Assembly: GCF_004348825.1 (NCBI RefSeq)
Contig: NZ_SMJU01000002.1
Coordinates: 496,001-560,000, forward strand
DNA from: Arundinibacter roseus
GTDB taxonomy: Bacteria > Bacteroidota > Bacteroidia > Cytophagales > Spirosomataceae
DNA: 64,000 nucleotides
Reading direction: 5' to 3'
How positions within the stretch are numbered: the stretch's first letter is position 1; each line of letters begins with the position of its first letter. This document shows, in pieces, positions 26,854-36,062 of this stretch. Under the pieces are notes generated by a model. The model saw nothing but the letters and a program-made list of their open reading frames with translations, was not told the origin of the DNA and made no database searches. Position numbers and translations under genes: made by a program.

Positions 26854-28488
26854 TTAAAAAACGTGGTATTCGGCCATACGAAGCAGGTAGCGCATGAGCG
26901 ATCGGGTACGCCATAAAATGGTATTTTGCCGATCCGTACTGGAAGGATTGCTGCGGTAGGCGTTCCACTCAAATTGCCACGTCACGCGGCTGTACCCCAT
27001 CATCATGATGGTATCGGTCAAAAATTCTATTTGTGACGGAAAAAGCTCGGTGGCAAAAAGGTCTTTTACAAAATTTGCCACCACGGTTTCACAGGTTATA
27101 GCCGGTGTGCCCGGTACATCTGCAAAATTTGGTTGAAGGGCAGTTACTCTGGCCAATACATCAACCCCAAGTTTGTATCCGGGTTTCACTTCAAACCACC
27201 GCCAAATCAACGCATCGGTAAACTGACTACGTAGAGCAATAGTCGTAGTATTCATCCAGTTTTTGGTATAACCCGTCTGAAAATAAGCATCATATCCAAA
27301 AACAGTAGGTTGATCGAGGCATTCCATTTGCATGTCGGTGCTGTTCCAATGCAGGAAATCCATCAATTTGCGAAACGCCTGATAGTCGGTCGTTGGGTCC
27401 GGAATAGGTTGCTCAAAAAAGCGGAGAGAGCCGAGCATAAGTTCTGCCGGAGATTTGATGAGTGATCCACGATTGCTTTCCTGAAAGAAAATCTGACTTG
27501 TCAGGAGTTTTTCGACTACCGGCATAATGGCAAAGTTATTTCCGGGACTCTTAAAAAAATTAGCCAAAGGGATTATTACCTGATCTTCAATTTCCTGCGT
27601 AACTGCGGCGTTCACGTACCATCGGTAGAGTTTCCGGCAAATGAACTTAGGTGTTTCGGGATGTGCAAGAAGCATATCCACCAAATCGTTCAGTTCATCG
27701 TCACCGGCAGTACTTCCAGACCTTCCTGTTAAAACTGCATTTCCATAGTAGGAAGAAAATTGTTTATTGTCCGAATCGTGTTTATCAGACCGAAAAATGC
27801 TAGTAAAACTCGTACTTCCCTGCTGCCAGTAGTTGGTATATTTCCAGCCGGTTAGCACGCGGGCGGCGGCTTTTACGTCCTCCTCAGTATAGGTATCATT
27901 TCCTGCGAAATCTTTATTTCCTACTGTAAACAACTCCTGCAATTCCCGGGCATAATTTTCATTGGGACTATCTTTTTCATTGTCATGCCCATTGAGATAC
28001 CGCAGCATTGCCGGATCTTTTGTGATTTCAACTACAAATGTTCGAAAGTTACCCAATGCCTGCGCGCGAATGAGTCGCAGGTAGCGATCCAGGTAGCGAT
28101 AGTCGTCTACGACGGTGCGCGTAGTAACAAAATGATTCTGCCAAAAGAGCGCCAGTTTATCCAATAGCGAAACGGGTACGTCCTGCCGGGCCATTTGTCC
28201 TGCCCACCAAAATTTTATGTAGGTCCCAAACCAGAAGTTTCGGTCGCTGTTAAAAGGCTTATCAAGGAAAGGCTGCCCCGCCAAAGGCTGCGAACTGTCC
28301 AATTCAACCGGAGGCGGAGGATTTGTCACAAAGCTTTGATTAGCAATCAATTGTTGAACTGCCTGAGTTGCCGTGAGCCCGGTAAATTGGGTGATTTCGT
28401 TTGGCGTTGGGCCAAAAGTAGCCCGTCGAAGCAAGTGCGAAGCCTGCGCGGTGGTAAGTGGTTCGGTATACGTTGAGAGGTAGGGCAT
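26854..28488 (-). CDS. DUF1800 domain protein
   Basis: A 544-aa protein with the family start LLRRATFGPTPNEI, the central FWQNHFVT and YARELQELFTVG, and AARVLTGW. DUF1800 proteins are nearly always encoded beside DUF1501 as here, and the pair is thought to work together in the periplasm or on the surface. No classic signal peptide is seen at the N-terminus (MPYLSTYTEPLTTAQ), which is unusual for a supposed exported partner. A palindrome lies at 28516-28535 just upstream. Confidence 0.92.
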   Translation of the reverse strand: MPYLSTYTEPLTTAQASHLLRRATFGPTPNEITQFTGLTATQAVQQLIANQSFVTNPPPPVELDSSQPLAGQPFLDKPFNSDRNFWFGTYIKFWWAGQMARQDVPVSLLDKLALFWQNHFVTTRTVVDDYRYLDRYLRLIRAQALGNFRTFVVEITKDPAMLRYLNGHDNEKDSPNENYARELQELFTVGNKDFAGNDTYTEEDVKAAARVLTGWKYTNYWQQGSTSFTSIFRSDKHDSDNKQFSSYYGNAVLTGRSGSTAGDDELNDLVDMLLAHPETPKFICRKLYRWYVNAAVTQEIEDQVIIPLANFFKSPGNNFAIMPVVEKLLTSQIFFQESNRGSLIKSPAELMLGSLRFFEQPIPDPTTDYQAFRKLMDFLHWNSTDMQMECLDQPTVFGYDAYFQTGYTKNWMNTTTIALRSQFTDALIWRWFEVKPGYKLGVDVLARVTALQPNFADVPGTPAITCETVVANFVKDLFATELFPSQIEFLTDTIMMMGYSRVTWQFEWNAYRSNPSSTDRQNTILWRTRSLMRYLLRMAEYHVF

Positions 28489-28905
28489 TAAAAGTTGAGT
28501 CAGGTTTTGATCCTACCGGGCTATTGAATAGCCGGTTGGCCTGCTAAGTTCGTCGTTTGTGCGTGTAACTCAAAATGTTTTTTGGCGGGGAGAGCTTCGG
28601 TGTGAATTAAAATATTCACGAAAAGATTATTGTAAAAATGTAGAACACAGATTTACAATTAAAAAAATCCAGATTATTTAAAACTAAAATATTTCAAAAG
28701 TTATGCTGTACTTGGAGATGGAAATGAAAACACAGATCGCGTCCAAATGCCTGAATGCATTGGCTGGCACGTTATTTTTATAACAAACTCACGAGGCAGG
28801 CAAACCCACAAACGTGAGGGAGGTCAGAGCGTATGCGGTGCGGTAGTTGCCTGCCACTTTCCTGAAAATCAAGTACAAACAATCAGAACCCTCACCGGTG
28901 TCCGC
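28489..28905. other. Divergent intergenic region with competing hairpins
   Basis: About 417 bp between DUF1800 (minus) and the Mla permease (plus). It holds a palindrome CCGGGCTATTGAATAGCCGG (28516-28535, one-base bulge) and two mutually exclusive stems near the plus-strand gene: CTCACG/CGTGAG (28788-28818) and GGCAGGCAA/TTGCCTGCC (28795-28855). An open frame reads in from 28747 but shows no family similarity; it is treated as leader. Confidence 0.5.
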
Positions 28906-29691
28906 ATGAGTTCAAGTGCTAACAAACCTGTTATATCCAAAAAAATCGATAGTCATTTGCTGTCCCTTTACGAAGCGTTTCATTTTATGGGACGTTTTTT
29001 TCGGGAAGTGGTCAGAGGACCCTTTGAATTTCAGGAATTGGTACGGCAGTGCTATCAAATCGGCTACCGATCACTACCCCTGATTTCGCTCACCGGGTTC
29101 ATCACCGGCATGGTATTTACCAAACAGTCAAGGCCTTCGCTCATGGAATTTGGCGCTACTTCGTGGTTGCCTTCTCTTGTTTCAATCGCCATCGTTCGCG
29201 CCCTTGCACCGCTTATTACGTCGCTCATCAGTGCAGGACGGGTAGGATCGAGTATTGGAGCTGAGTTAGGTTCCATGCGTGTTACCGAACAAATTGATGC
29301 CATGGAAGTTTCGGCAGTCAATCCATTTCGTTTTCTGGTAGTCACGCGCGTTCTTGCCACTACCATCAGCATTCCTATCCTGTCATTTTATTGTGCAATC
29401 GTGGGCCTTATGGGCTCATTTCTGGACGTAGCTCTTAACGAAGAAACCAATATTGTAGCATTTTTTGAAAGTGCTTTTGAACAAATAACTTTTCTGGATA
29501 TTGGCTCGGCGCTTGTCAAAGCGGTAGCCTACGGATTTACGATTGGAATGGTTGGCTGCTACAAAGGATACAACGCCGGGCAGGGTACACAAGGCGTTGG
29601 ACGGGCGGCAAACACGTCGGTGGTATTGTCGATGTTCCTGATTTTTCTTGAAGAAGTAGCCATTGTACAGGTCACAAACTGGATTAGATAA
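28906..29691 (+). CDS. MlaE-family ABC transporter permease
   Basis: This 261-aa inner-membrane permease has five or so helices and the MlaE-type segments ISLTGFITGMVFTKQ, RALAPLITSLISAGRVGSS and IGAELGSMRVTEQIDAM. The longer frame from 28747 adds 53 residues of junk-like sequence, so ATG 28906 (MSSSANKPVISKK) is preferred. With the ATPase and MCE genes that follow it forms a phospholipid-transport system between the membranes. The stop is 2 bp from the next start, indicating a single operon. Confidence 0.93.
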   Translation: MSSSANKPVISKKIDSHLLSLYEAFHFMGRFFREVVRGPFEFQELVRQCYQIGYRSLPLISLTGFITGMVFTKQSRPSLMEFGATSWLPSLVSIAIVRALAPLITSLISAGRVGSSIGAELGSMRVTEQIDAMEVSAVNPFRFLVVTRVLATTISIPILSFYCAIVGLMGSFLDVALNEETNIVAFFESAFEQITFLDIGSALVKAVAYGFTIGMVGCYKGYNAGQGTQGVGRAANTSVVLSMFLIFLEEVAIVQVTNWIR

Positions 29692-29693
29692 GC

Positions 29694-30491
29694 ATGATTG
29701 ATAAGTCAACACAGCCCGAAAGCAGTTTGCCTGCCAACACGGAAATGGCTATTTCCATTCGGGAATTATATAAATCGTTTGGTGATTTGCACGTACTTCG
29801 AGGCGTAGATTTGGATGTTCCGAAAGGTAAAAACGTGGTTGTTTTGGGGCGTTCGGGAACAGGAAAATCAGTTTTGATAAAAATTATCTCGGGTTTGCTC
29901 ACTGCTGACCGGGGGATTGTGAAAGTACTCGGCACGGAAGTCAGTCGGCTGAATGAAAAACAATGGCGGGAACTGCGGCTCAAAATCGGTTTTTCCTTTC
30001 AAAACAGTGCCCTTTATGACAGCATGACGGTGCGCGAAAACCTGGAATTTCCACTTGTTAGAAATGTGAAAAATCTAAGCCGCGCCGAAATCAATAAATC
30101 CGTGGAAGAAGTACTGGACTCGGTGGGTTTGTTGCGAACCATTAACCAAATGCCTTCCGAGCTTTCGGGCGGACAGCGGAAGCGGATCGGAATTGCCCGC
30201 ACGCTAATTATGAATCCTGAAATCATGCTTTATGACGAACCAACCGCTGGGCTTGACCCAACGACCTGCATTGAAATCAACGAATTAATCAATGAGGTGA
30301 AAGAACGCTATCATACAAGTTCTATTTTGATAACCCACGATCTGACCTGCGCCAAAATGACGGGCGATAAACTGGCGATGTTGCTTGATGGAAAATTTGT
30401 GCGGCAGGGAACGTTTGACGAAGTTTTTGCTTCCGATGAGGAACAGATCCGCAGTTTTTACAACTATAATTTTACTGAAAATAAAGTCTAA
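29694..30491 (+). CDS. MlaF-family ABC transporter ATP-binding protein
   Basis: A 265-aa ATPase with Walker A GRSGTGKS (52-59), signature LSGGQRKR, Walker B MLYDEPTAGLDP and switch His in ITHDL. It powers lipid transport by the MlaE-like permease encoded just before it. It begins 2 bp after the permease stop. Confidence 0.94.
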   Translation: MIDKSTQPESSLPANTEMAISIRELYKSFGDLHVLRGVDLDVPKGKNVVVLGRSGTGKSVLIKIISGLLTADRGIVKVLGTEVSRLNEKQWRELRLKIGFSFQNSALYDSMTVRENLEFPLVRNVKNLSRAEINKSVEEVLDSVGLLRTINQMPSELSGGQRKRIGIARTLIMNPEIMLYDEPTAGLDPTTCIEINELINEVKERYHTSSILITHDLTCAKMTGDKLAMLLDGKFVRQGTFDEVFASDEEQIRSFYNYNFTENKV

Positions 30492-30556
30492 ACGCTGAAT
30501 AGATTTTTTTCAAACTAACGAGTATTCCAGGAAAGCTTTTAACTGATACCAACTAT

Positions 30557-31594
30557 ATGAGTGCAACTCCAAATCCTCAAAGACGGGCCGTAATGGTCGG
30601 ACTATTTGTCTTAATTGGCCTGATAATTTTCATCGCCGGTATTTTGACTATAGGTTCTATGCGCAAATCATTTGTTTCAAAAATAACCACTCATTCTGTT
30701 TTTGATGATGTCAATGGATTGCAGGCTGGCAATAATATCTGGTTTTCGGGAGTCAAGGTAGGAACGGTGAAGGAAATTCGCTTTTCGGGCACATCGCAGG
30801 TGGAAGTAGTGATGAACATTGAAGAAAAATCAAGACAGTATATCCGCAAAGATGCTACCGTGAAAATCAGTTCGGATGGCCTTATTGGCAATAAAATCAT
30901 TGTCATCTCGGGAGGAACTCCAAAAGCTGAGCCTATCGAAGAAGGCGACGAACTTACCGTTGAGCGCGAGGATAGTCAGCAGGATATTATGAATACGTTG
31001 CAGGCTAATAACAAAAACATTCTGGCAATAACGACTGATTTTAAGGAGATTAGCAGGAAAATAGCCAAAGGTGAAGGTTCGGTCGGAAAGCTGCTTGCTG
31101 ACGAGCAACTTTACAAAAGCCTTGAAACAACAATGACAAGCCTGCAAAAATCAGCGGTTCAGGCGCAAAATCTTACCGTTTCGCTGAATACCTATGCAGC
31201 TAAATTGAATCAGAAAGGCGGACTCGCCAACGATGTAGTTACGGACACGATCATCATGCATCAGGTGCGGCTGGCGGTTTCTGAACTTAACCAAACAGCC
31301 AACACGGCACGCGCGTTGGTGAGCGGGTTGCAAAAAACTACGGAAGAAGTTTCAGCAAGTCTTACAACCGATACCAATAGCCCGGTGGGCGTGATGTTGA
31401 ATGACGAAACAACAGCGACGACCATCAAAAGCACTGTCAAAAATCTGGAAAGTAGCTCGCAAAAATTGAATGAAAGCATGGAAGCGCTGCAAAACAACTT
31501 TTTGCTTCGTGGGTTTTTTCGTAAAAAAGAAAAAAGGGAAGCCAAAGAAGTTCGGGTAAAAGCCGATTCAATTAAACTTGACGTGGTTCAATAA
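30557..31594 (+). CDS. MlaD/MCE family lipid-transport protein
   Basis: A 345-aa protein with one N-terminal membrane helix (VGLFVLIGLIIFIAGILTIG) and the MCE domain (VFDDVNGLQAGNNIWFSGVKVG, here quoted as separate parts VFDDVNGL and GVKVGTVKEI). A long alpha-helical, possibly coiled-coil C-terminal region follows (about 150-345). It forms the periplasmic substrate-channel part of the Mla-type transporter. Ends 3 bp before the stop of the convergent gene. Confidence 0.93.
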   Translation: MSATPNPQRRAVMVGLFVLIGLIIFIAGILTIGSMRKSFVSKITTHSVFDDVNGLQAGNNIWFSGVKVGTVKEIRFSGTSQVEVVMNIEEKSRQYIRKDATVKISSDGLIGNKIIVISGGTPKAEPIEEGDELTVEREDSQQDIMNTLQANNKNILAITTDFKEISRKIAKGEGSVGKLLADEQLYKSLETTMTSLQKSAVQAQNLTVSLNTYAAKLNQKGGLANDVVTDTIIMHQVRLAVSELNQTANTARALVSGLQKTTEEVSASLTTDTNSPVGVMLNDETTATTIKSTVKNLESSSQKLNESMEALQNNFLLRGFFRKKEKREAKEVRVKADSIKLDVVQ

Positions 31595-31597
31595 TTG

Positions 31598-32881
31598 TCA
31601 GGTTTTACGTTTTTTCTTCTTGGCCGAGGGAAAAAGTATGTTGTTCAAAATAAGTCGGTAGCCCGGCGAATGTGGATAAAGGTTCAAATCGGTGGTCATA
31701 CGGTGCCCGCCTCGTCGGCCTTCGGGGTCGTGGCCGCCATAGAATGTCCATTGCCCGCGACCAATTTCTCCATAGAGATACCGGTCTGAGGATTTGCTTT
31801 GACCCATGACGAGCACATTGGGTTTGACAGTTTTTTTGTTAAAAGCCGAGGTTTGCCCGCTAAATTCCCGGATCTGATACTCATGATTCTGCACGAGCAT
31901 AGAGGGAATAATATCCCACTTGGCGGAAAAATCGAACAGCGAAAAAACGTCGTCTGATTGCCCGTAGCCGTAACTTCCGAGCGAGGCATTGATGTCCGAA
32001 AACCACATGCCGCCGTAGCCGTCTTCGAGTTGAAGGTTAAAGTTTTCAAAAGCAAACGTTCGGCTAAAATCAAGTTTTGACTGCGCGCCGGGTTCGATTC
32101 CATCGCCGTCAAATTGCGCATCAACTATATCCACTCCTTCGGCTGCCAAAGCAATGTCAAAGGTTTCGGCTCCTGAGCACATGGCAAACAGGTAGCCACC
32201 TCCGGCACAAAACTCTTTGATTCGCTTGGCGACTTCCAGCTTCATGTGTGATAGTTTTTTGTATCCATATTTCTCAGCAATTGCCTCCTGCGCCCGCAAA
32301 TCTTCCTGTGACATGCGGCGCATGCTGCGGCCAAACTGCCCCGTAAAATCTTCGTGATGCAGGTGCAGCCAGTCAAATTCGGCCAAATCGCCATCCAATA
32401 TCTCAGCGTCATACACCACTTCATACGGAATTTCGGCATAGTTCAGCGCAAGCAAAACAGCATCGTTGTTTTCAAAACTTGCCGGACTAATTTTTATGGG
32501 AGAATAGACTGCAATACGGGCGGCGGTGTGCAATTTCACAGCGTCCATATTAACCTCAGGTACTGCAATTTGTGCCAAAATTTTACCGGTTTGAGCATCC
32601 GAAACTACTTCATAGGAGACTCCCCGAACCCGACATTCTTTTTCTATGGTCGATACGTACCGAATCAGGTAGCTGCCGCCGCGGTAGTTGAGCAGCCAAT
32701 CCAGATCAAGACCTTCTTTCAAAACCGAGTAGGCAATACCGTAGGCTTTCAGGTGGTTGGCCTGCCGATCGTCCATCGGGATCAGGATAAAATTGGCTTT
32801 TGCACCAAAAGCACCTGACAAAAGGAGAATCGTCGCGTATCTCCACAAGCTTTTTCCAAAGATTCTCTTCCAGTTTTTCAT
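31598..32881 (-). CDS. Exported glutamine-amidotransferase-like protein (often misnamed asparagine synthetase B)
   Basis: The 427-aa product has an N-terminal export signal (SLWRYATILLLSGAFGAKA) and a central GGGYLFAMCSGAETFDIAL. There Cys235 sits in a nucleophile-elbow-like turn of the class I amidotransferase/ThuA type fold. YGGHDPEGR near the C-terminus could supply a His. Proteins of this type in Cytophagales carry the label asparagine synthetase B, but no synthetase domain is visible. It probably acts outside the cytoplasm; substrate unknown. A poly-Lys/Arg tail (KKKKRKT) ends the protein. Confidence 0.72.
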   Translation of the reverse strand: MKNWKRIFGKSLWRYATILLLSGAFGAKANFILIPMDDRQANHLKAYGIAYSVLKEGLDLDWLLNYRGGSYLIRYVSTIEKECRVRGVSYEVVSDAQTGKILAQIAVPEVNMDAVKLHTAARIAVYSPIKISPASFENNDAVLLALNYAEIPYEVVYDAEILDGDLAEFDWLHLHHEDFTGQFGRSMRRMSQEDLRAQEAIAEKYGYKKLSHMKLEVAKRIKEFCAGGGYLFAMCSGAETFDIALAAEGVDIVDAQFDGDGIEPGAQSKLDFSRTFAFENFNLQLEDGYGGMWFSDINASLGSYGYGQSDDVFSLFDFSAKWDIIPSMLVQNHEYQIREFSGQTSAFNKKTVKPNVLVMGQSKSSDRYLYGEIGRGQWTFYGGHDPEGRRGGHRMTTDLNLYPHSPGYRLILNNILFPSAKKKKRKT

Positions 32882-33063
32882 AAAGGTTTAGCTAAAAGTC
32901 AGGGTTCAGAATATGCCGCAACCCGGAATTGTAAGTGTTTCATCCTCAATCAAATCTAATTAATCTTTTTCATGAAATCAAGATGTAAATCTGCGTAACT
33001 ATTTCAACTTTCGTTTTTATCTTGCCCGCTGATTTATACCTCAGTCAATACAGAATTTTTATC

Positions 33064-34347
33064 ATGCAACGAACCCTCAAATACTTGTTAGTGCTTCTAT
33101 GTGGCCTCCGAATTTCAAATCTTTCAGCAGAGCGCGTGTCTGTTCCGATTGGTGGAAACTCATGGGTAGAAGCTGGAATCACCGAAAAAATTTCCGCCGA
33201 TGGGCTTTCCGAATGGTCTGAAAAGCAAGCCATTCTAACCACATGGGTGCGTTTTTCGGAACCTGCTACTTTTAAGCTTTACCTGACCGGCAAAAGCAAC
33301 TCAAAGAGCACGATTCGAGTGACCATAGCAGGAAAAAGTCAGGAGGTAGAATGGGTGCAAAATGCTGAAAATGAAATTTTTACAGGAAAATGGGGCGTTA
33401 AAAATTCGGGTTATGTAAAGATTGAATTACAGGGACTTTCAAGGAGTGACAGCATTTTTGGAATGCCCCATGCCTGGATTCTGGAAGGTGAAGAGCTTTC
33501 AAACAAACTTTCATTTGTAAAAAATAATGAAGGCAATTTTTTTTACTGGGGCAGGCGCGGCCCGTCTGTTCACCTGAATTATGCAGTCCCGGCAAAAATG
33601 GATTCCGTAGAATGGTTTTACAACGAATTGACCGTACCGCCTACGCAGGATGTAGTCGGTTCGTATTTTATGGCCAATGGATTTGCAGAAGGGTACTTTG
33701 GTATGCAGGTTAATTCGGACAGCGAACGCAGAATTTTATTTTCCGTTTGGAGCCCGTTTAGTACCGACGACCCCAACGCAATACCGGATGATCAGAAAAT
33801 CAGACGATTAAAGAAAGGTGACGCGGTTTATACGGGAGAATTCGGGAACGAAGGATCGGGAGGACAGAGCTACCTGAAATTTCCCTGGAAAGCCGGAAAG
33901 ACCTATAAATTTTTGTTGCATGGCGCACCTTCCGGCGACAGTACTACCACGTACACGGCCTATTTCTTTGCCCCGGAAGTAAATCAATGGCAGCTCATTG
34001 CGAGTTTCAAACGGCCCCGTACGCATACGTATCTGGCTCGCCTGCATTCGTTTCTTGAAAATTTTATACCAGAAACAGGTCAGAAGTCGCGGCGGGTTTA
34101 CTTTGGTAATCAGTGGATTCGGACGTCGGACGGACTTTGGACGGAGATTTCCGCCGCTAAATTTTCAGCGGACAATACCGCCCGCAAAGGGTATCGGATG
34201 GACTATGCCGGAGGAAGCGAAGGGCGACAGTTTTATTTGCAAAACTGTGGCTTTTTCAGCGACCCGACACCTATTGGCATTCCGTTGCAGCGTCTGCCTG
34301 CGGCAAGTCCACCCGATATTGACTTTGAAAAATTACCTGGCAACTAA
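33064..34347 (+). CDS. Exported DUF3472 (with DUF5077-like N-terminal domain) protein
   Basis: A 427-aa protein with a signal peptide (TLKYLLVLLCGLRISNLSA). The N-terminal half (about 25-150) is a beta-sandwich-like DUF5077 region. The C-terminal half carries DUF3472 features such as FWSPFSTD-type SVWSPFSTDDPN, GGQSYLKFPWKAGKTYKFL and FFSDP. Such proteins are found in polysaccharide-rich Bacteroidota loci and may bind glycans. A TTG-led frame opens at 33022, but the ATG at 33064 directly precedes the signal peptide. Confidence 0.86.
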   Translation: MQRTLKYLLVLLCGLRISNLSAERVSVPIGGNSWVEAGITEKISADGLSEWSEKQAILTTWVRFSEPATFKLYLTGKSNSKSTIRVTIAGKSQEVEWVQNAENEIFTGKWGVKNSGYVKIELQGLSRSDSIFGMPHAWILEGEELSNKLSFVKNNEGNFFYWGRRGPSVHLNYAVPAKMDSVEWFYNELTVPPTQDVVGSYFMANGFAEGYFGMQVNSDSERRILFSVWSPFSTDDPNAIPDDQKIRRLKKGDAVYTGEFGNEGSGGQSYLKFPWKAGKTYKFLLHGAPSGDSTTTYTAYFFAPEVNQWQLIASFKRPRTHTYLARLHSFLENFIPETGQKSRRVYFGNQWIRTSDGLWTEISAAKFSADNTARKGYRMDYAGGSEGRQFYLQNCGFFSDPTPIGIPLQRLPAASPPDIDFEKLPGN

Positions 34348-34349
34348 GA

Positions 34350-35960
34350 TTAATGTGCTGTTCCTGTAAGCCGTGCTTCGTCCAAATCCAGTTGAGCGGC
34401 TTGTTTGCGGAGCATTTCATCCGAAAATAATTTTTCGGCACGGAGTACCGCGAGTTCTTCCCGCTGAATCTGAATAAGTTCTTTGGTGACGTGATGAAAA
34501 ACGCTCAGTTCTTCCAGATTTGATTCGGCACATTCCAGCGAATCTAGTTTTTGACGGGTAAGCGCCAAATCGTTTTCGAGCTGCGTTTTGAGATTGGCTA
34601 CGAGTTCATTATCTGCCAGATTTACCTCATGTTTTTCAGTAAGCACTTGTAATGCCGCTTGTTTCAGTCGAATTTGAATGCCTGCTTCCTGCTCTTCCTC
34701 GGGCGCAATGTCGTCTATTTCCTTAATATCCAGCCACTTCAATAAAAATGGCAACGCAAGTCCCTGTCCGACCAGGGTCACGAGAATGACAATAAATGTG
34801 ATGAAAAGAATGGTGTTTCGTTGGGGGAAAGCTTCATTGGTTGTCAAAACCAACGGAATGGAGAAAGCGGCGGCGAGCGAAACTACGCCCCGCATAGCGG
34901 CAAAACTGATGACAAATGCTCCTTTCCAGCCCGGATTTTTTTCATTTTCCCGAATAGATTTAAACAAATATCTTGGCAAAAAAGCATTGATGTACGTCCA
35001 TACAAAGCGAATGCCAATGGTCAATGCCGAAATCAGCAAGCCGTATTTGATCACCTCTCCTTTGGAAACTCCCTGCAAACCGTTCACGATGACGGGCAGT
35101 TCAAGACCAATTAAAATGAAAACTGTTCCGTTGATAAGGAAAATCACGGTATTCCAAACCCCGTGCGATTGCAGCCGGGACTGAAATGTGAGAATTCGGT
35201 GTGAGCGATAGGACAGAAATAGCCCACCGCTGACCACTGCCATTACGCCTGAAAAATGAAAATGTTCAGCACCGATGTACATCACGTAAGGAGTAAGGAG
35301 CGTCAGCGCGGTATCAATGTTGGGATTGGTCGGTAAGTATTTGTGAATGAGGTACATTAACATCGCCACGGCTAAGCCCACCACAATGCCCATTCCGGCC
35401 AACAGGAAAAAGTCAGTCACAGCTTTCTGCATGATGAATTGCCCGGTCAGAATGGCGGCAAGGGCAAATTTGAAAACAATCAAACTTGATGCATCATTCA
35501 CCAGACTCTCGCCTTCCAGAATTGTAAGCAATCGCTTGGGGATTTGCGTCCCTTTTAACACGGAGGTAGCCGCCACAGCGTCTGGCGGAGAAATTATACC
35601 ACCCAACAAAAAGCCCAAAGCCAGGGTAAAACCCGGAATCATGGCTTCGGAAACAAACGCAATGACCGTGGAGGTGATAAATACCAACCCGAAGGCAAGC
35701 AAACTAATAGGGCGCTTCCATTTCCAGAAATCATGCCAGGACGTAAACCACGCAGCTTCGTACAAAATTGGCGGCAGGAAAATAAGGAAAACCAGCTCCG
35801 GGTCGATTTGAATGTAAGGAATGCCGGGAATAAAACTAATCAGCAAACCCGCAATGACCAGAAAAATAGGATAGGAGATTTTGAGACTTTGTCCCAGCAT
35901 GACCAGCAACAAAACGGCCAACAGCATGGAAACAATCAGGAGAAGGTATTCGTGAATCAT
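34350..35960 (-). CDS. CPA1-type Na+/H+ antiporter
   Basis: A 536-aa protein with about 12 membrane helices in the first 400 residues. The ion-binding region reads GGIISPPDAVAATSVLKG (the PDAVAA form of the CPA1 ND motif), with FVISFAAMRGVVSLAAAF in a later helix. The C-terminal 120 residues are charged and coiled-coil-like (LEEL/QLDLDEA), presumably a cytoplasmic regulatory tail. It exchanges Na+ (or K+) for H+ at the inner membrane. It ends 2 bp from the convergent DUF3472 stop. Confidence 0.92.
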   Translation of the reverse strand: MIHEYLLLIVSMLLAVLLLVMLGQSLKISYPIFLVIAGLLISFIPGIPYIQIDPELVFLIFLPPILYEAAWFTSWHDFWKWKRPISLLAFGLVFITSTVIAFVSEAMIPGFTLALGFLLGGIISPPDAVAATSVLKGTQIPKRLLTILEGESLVNDASSLIVFKFALAAILTGQFIMQKAVTDFFLLAGMGIVVGLAVAMLMYLIHKYLPTNPNIDTALTLLTPYVMYIGAEHFHFSGVMAVVSGGLFLSYRSHRILTFQSRLQSHGVWNTVIFLINGTVFILIGLELPVIVNGLQGVSKGEVIKYGLLISALTIGIRFVWTYINAFLPRYLFKSIRENEKNPGWKGAFVISFAAMRGVVSLAAAFSIPLVLTTNEAFPQRNTILFITFIVILVTLVGQGLALPFLLKWLDIKEIDDIAPEEEQEAGIQIRLKQAALQVLTEKHEVNLADNELVANLKTQLENDLALTRQKLDSLECAESNLEELSVFHHVTKELIQIQREELAVLRAEKLFSDEMLRKQAAQLDLDEARLTGTAH

Positions 35961-36062
35961 AACGTTGAGTAAATGGATTGAATAGATTATTAGCTCTAAA
36001 AATAGCTAAATCCTTCTTATTTCAGCAACTTTTTAGCTCCTGCAAATCAACTATTGCCATTT

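Noticed and set aside
28747-28905. N-terminal extension of the Mla permease frame
   Set aside because: The 53 residues show no MlaE similarity and cover the leader hairpins; the ATG at 28906 starts the recognisable domain.
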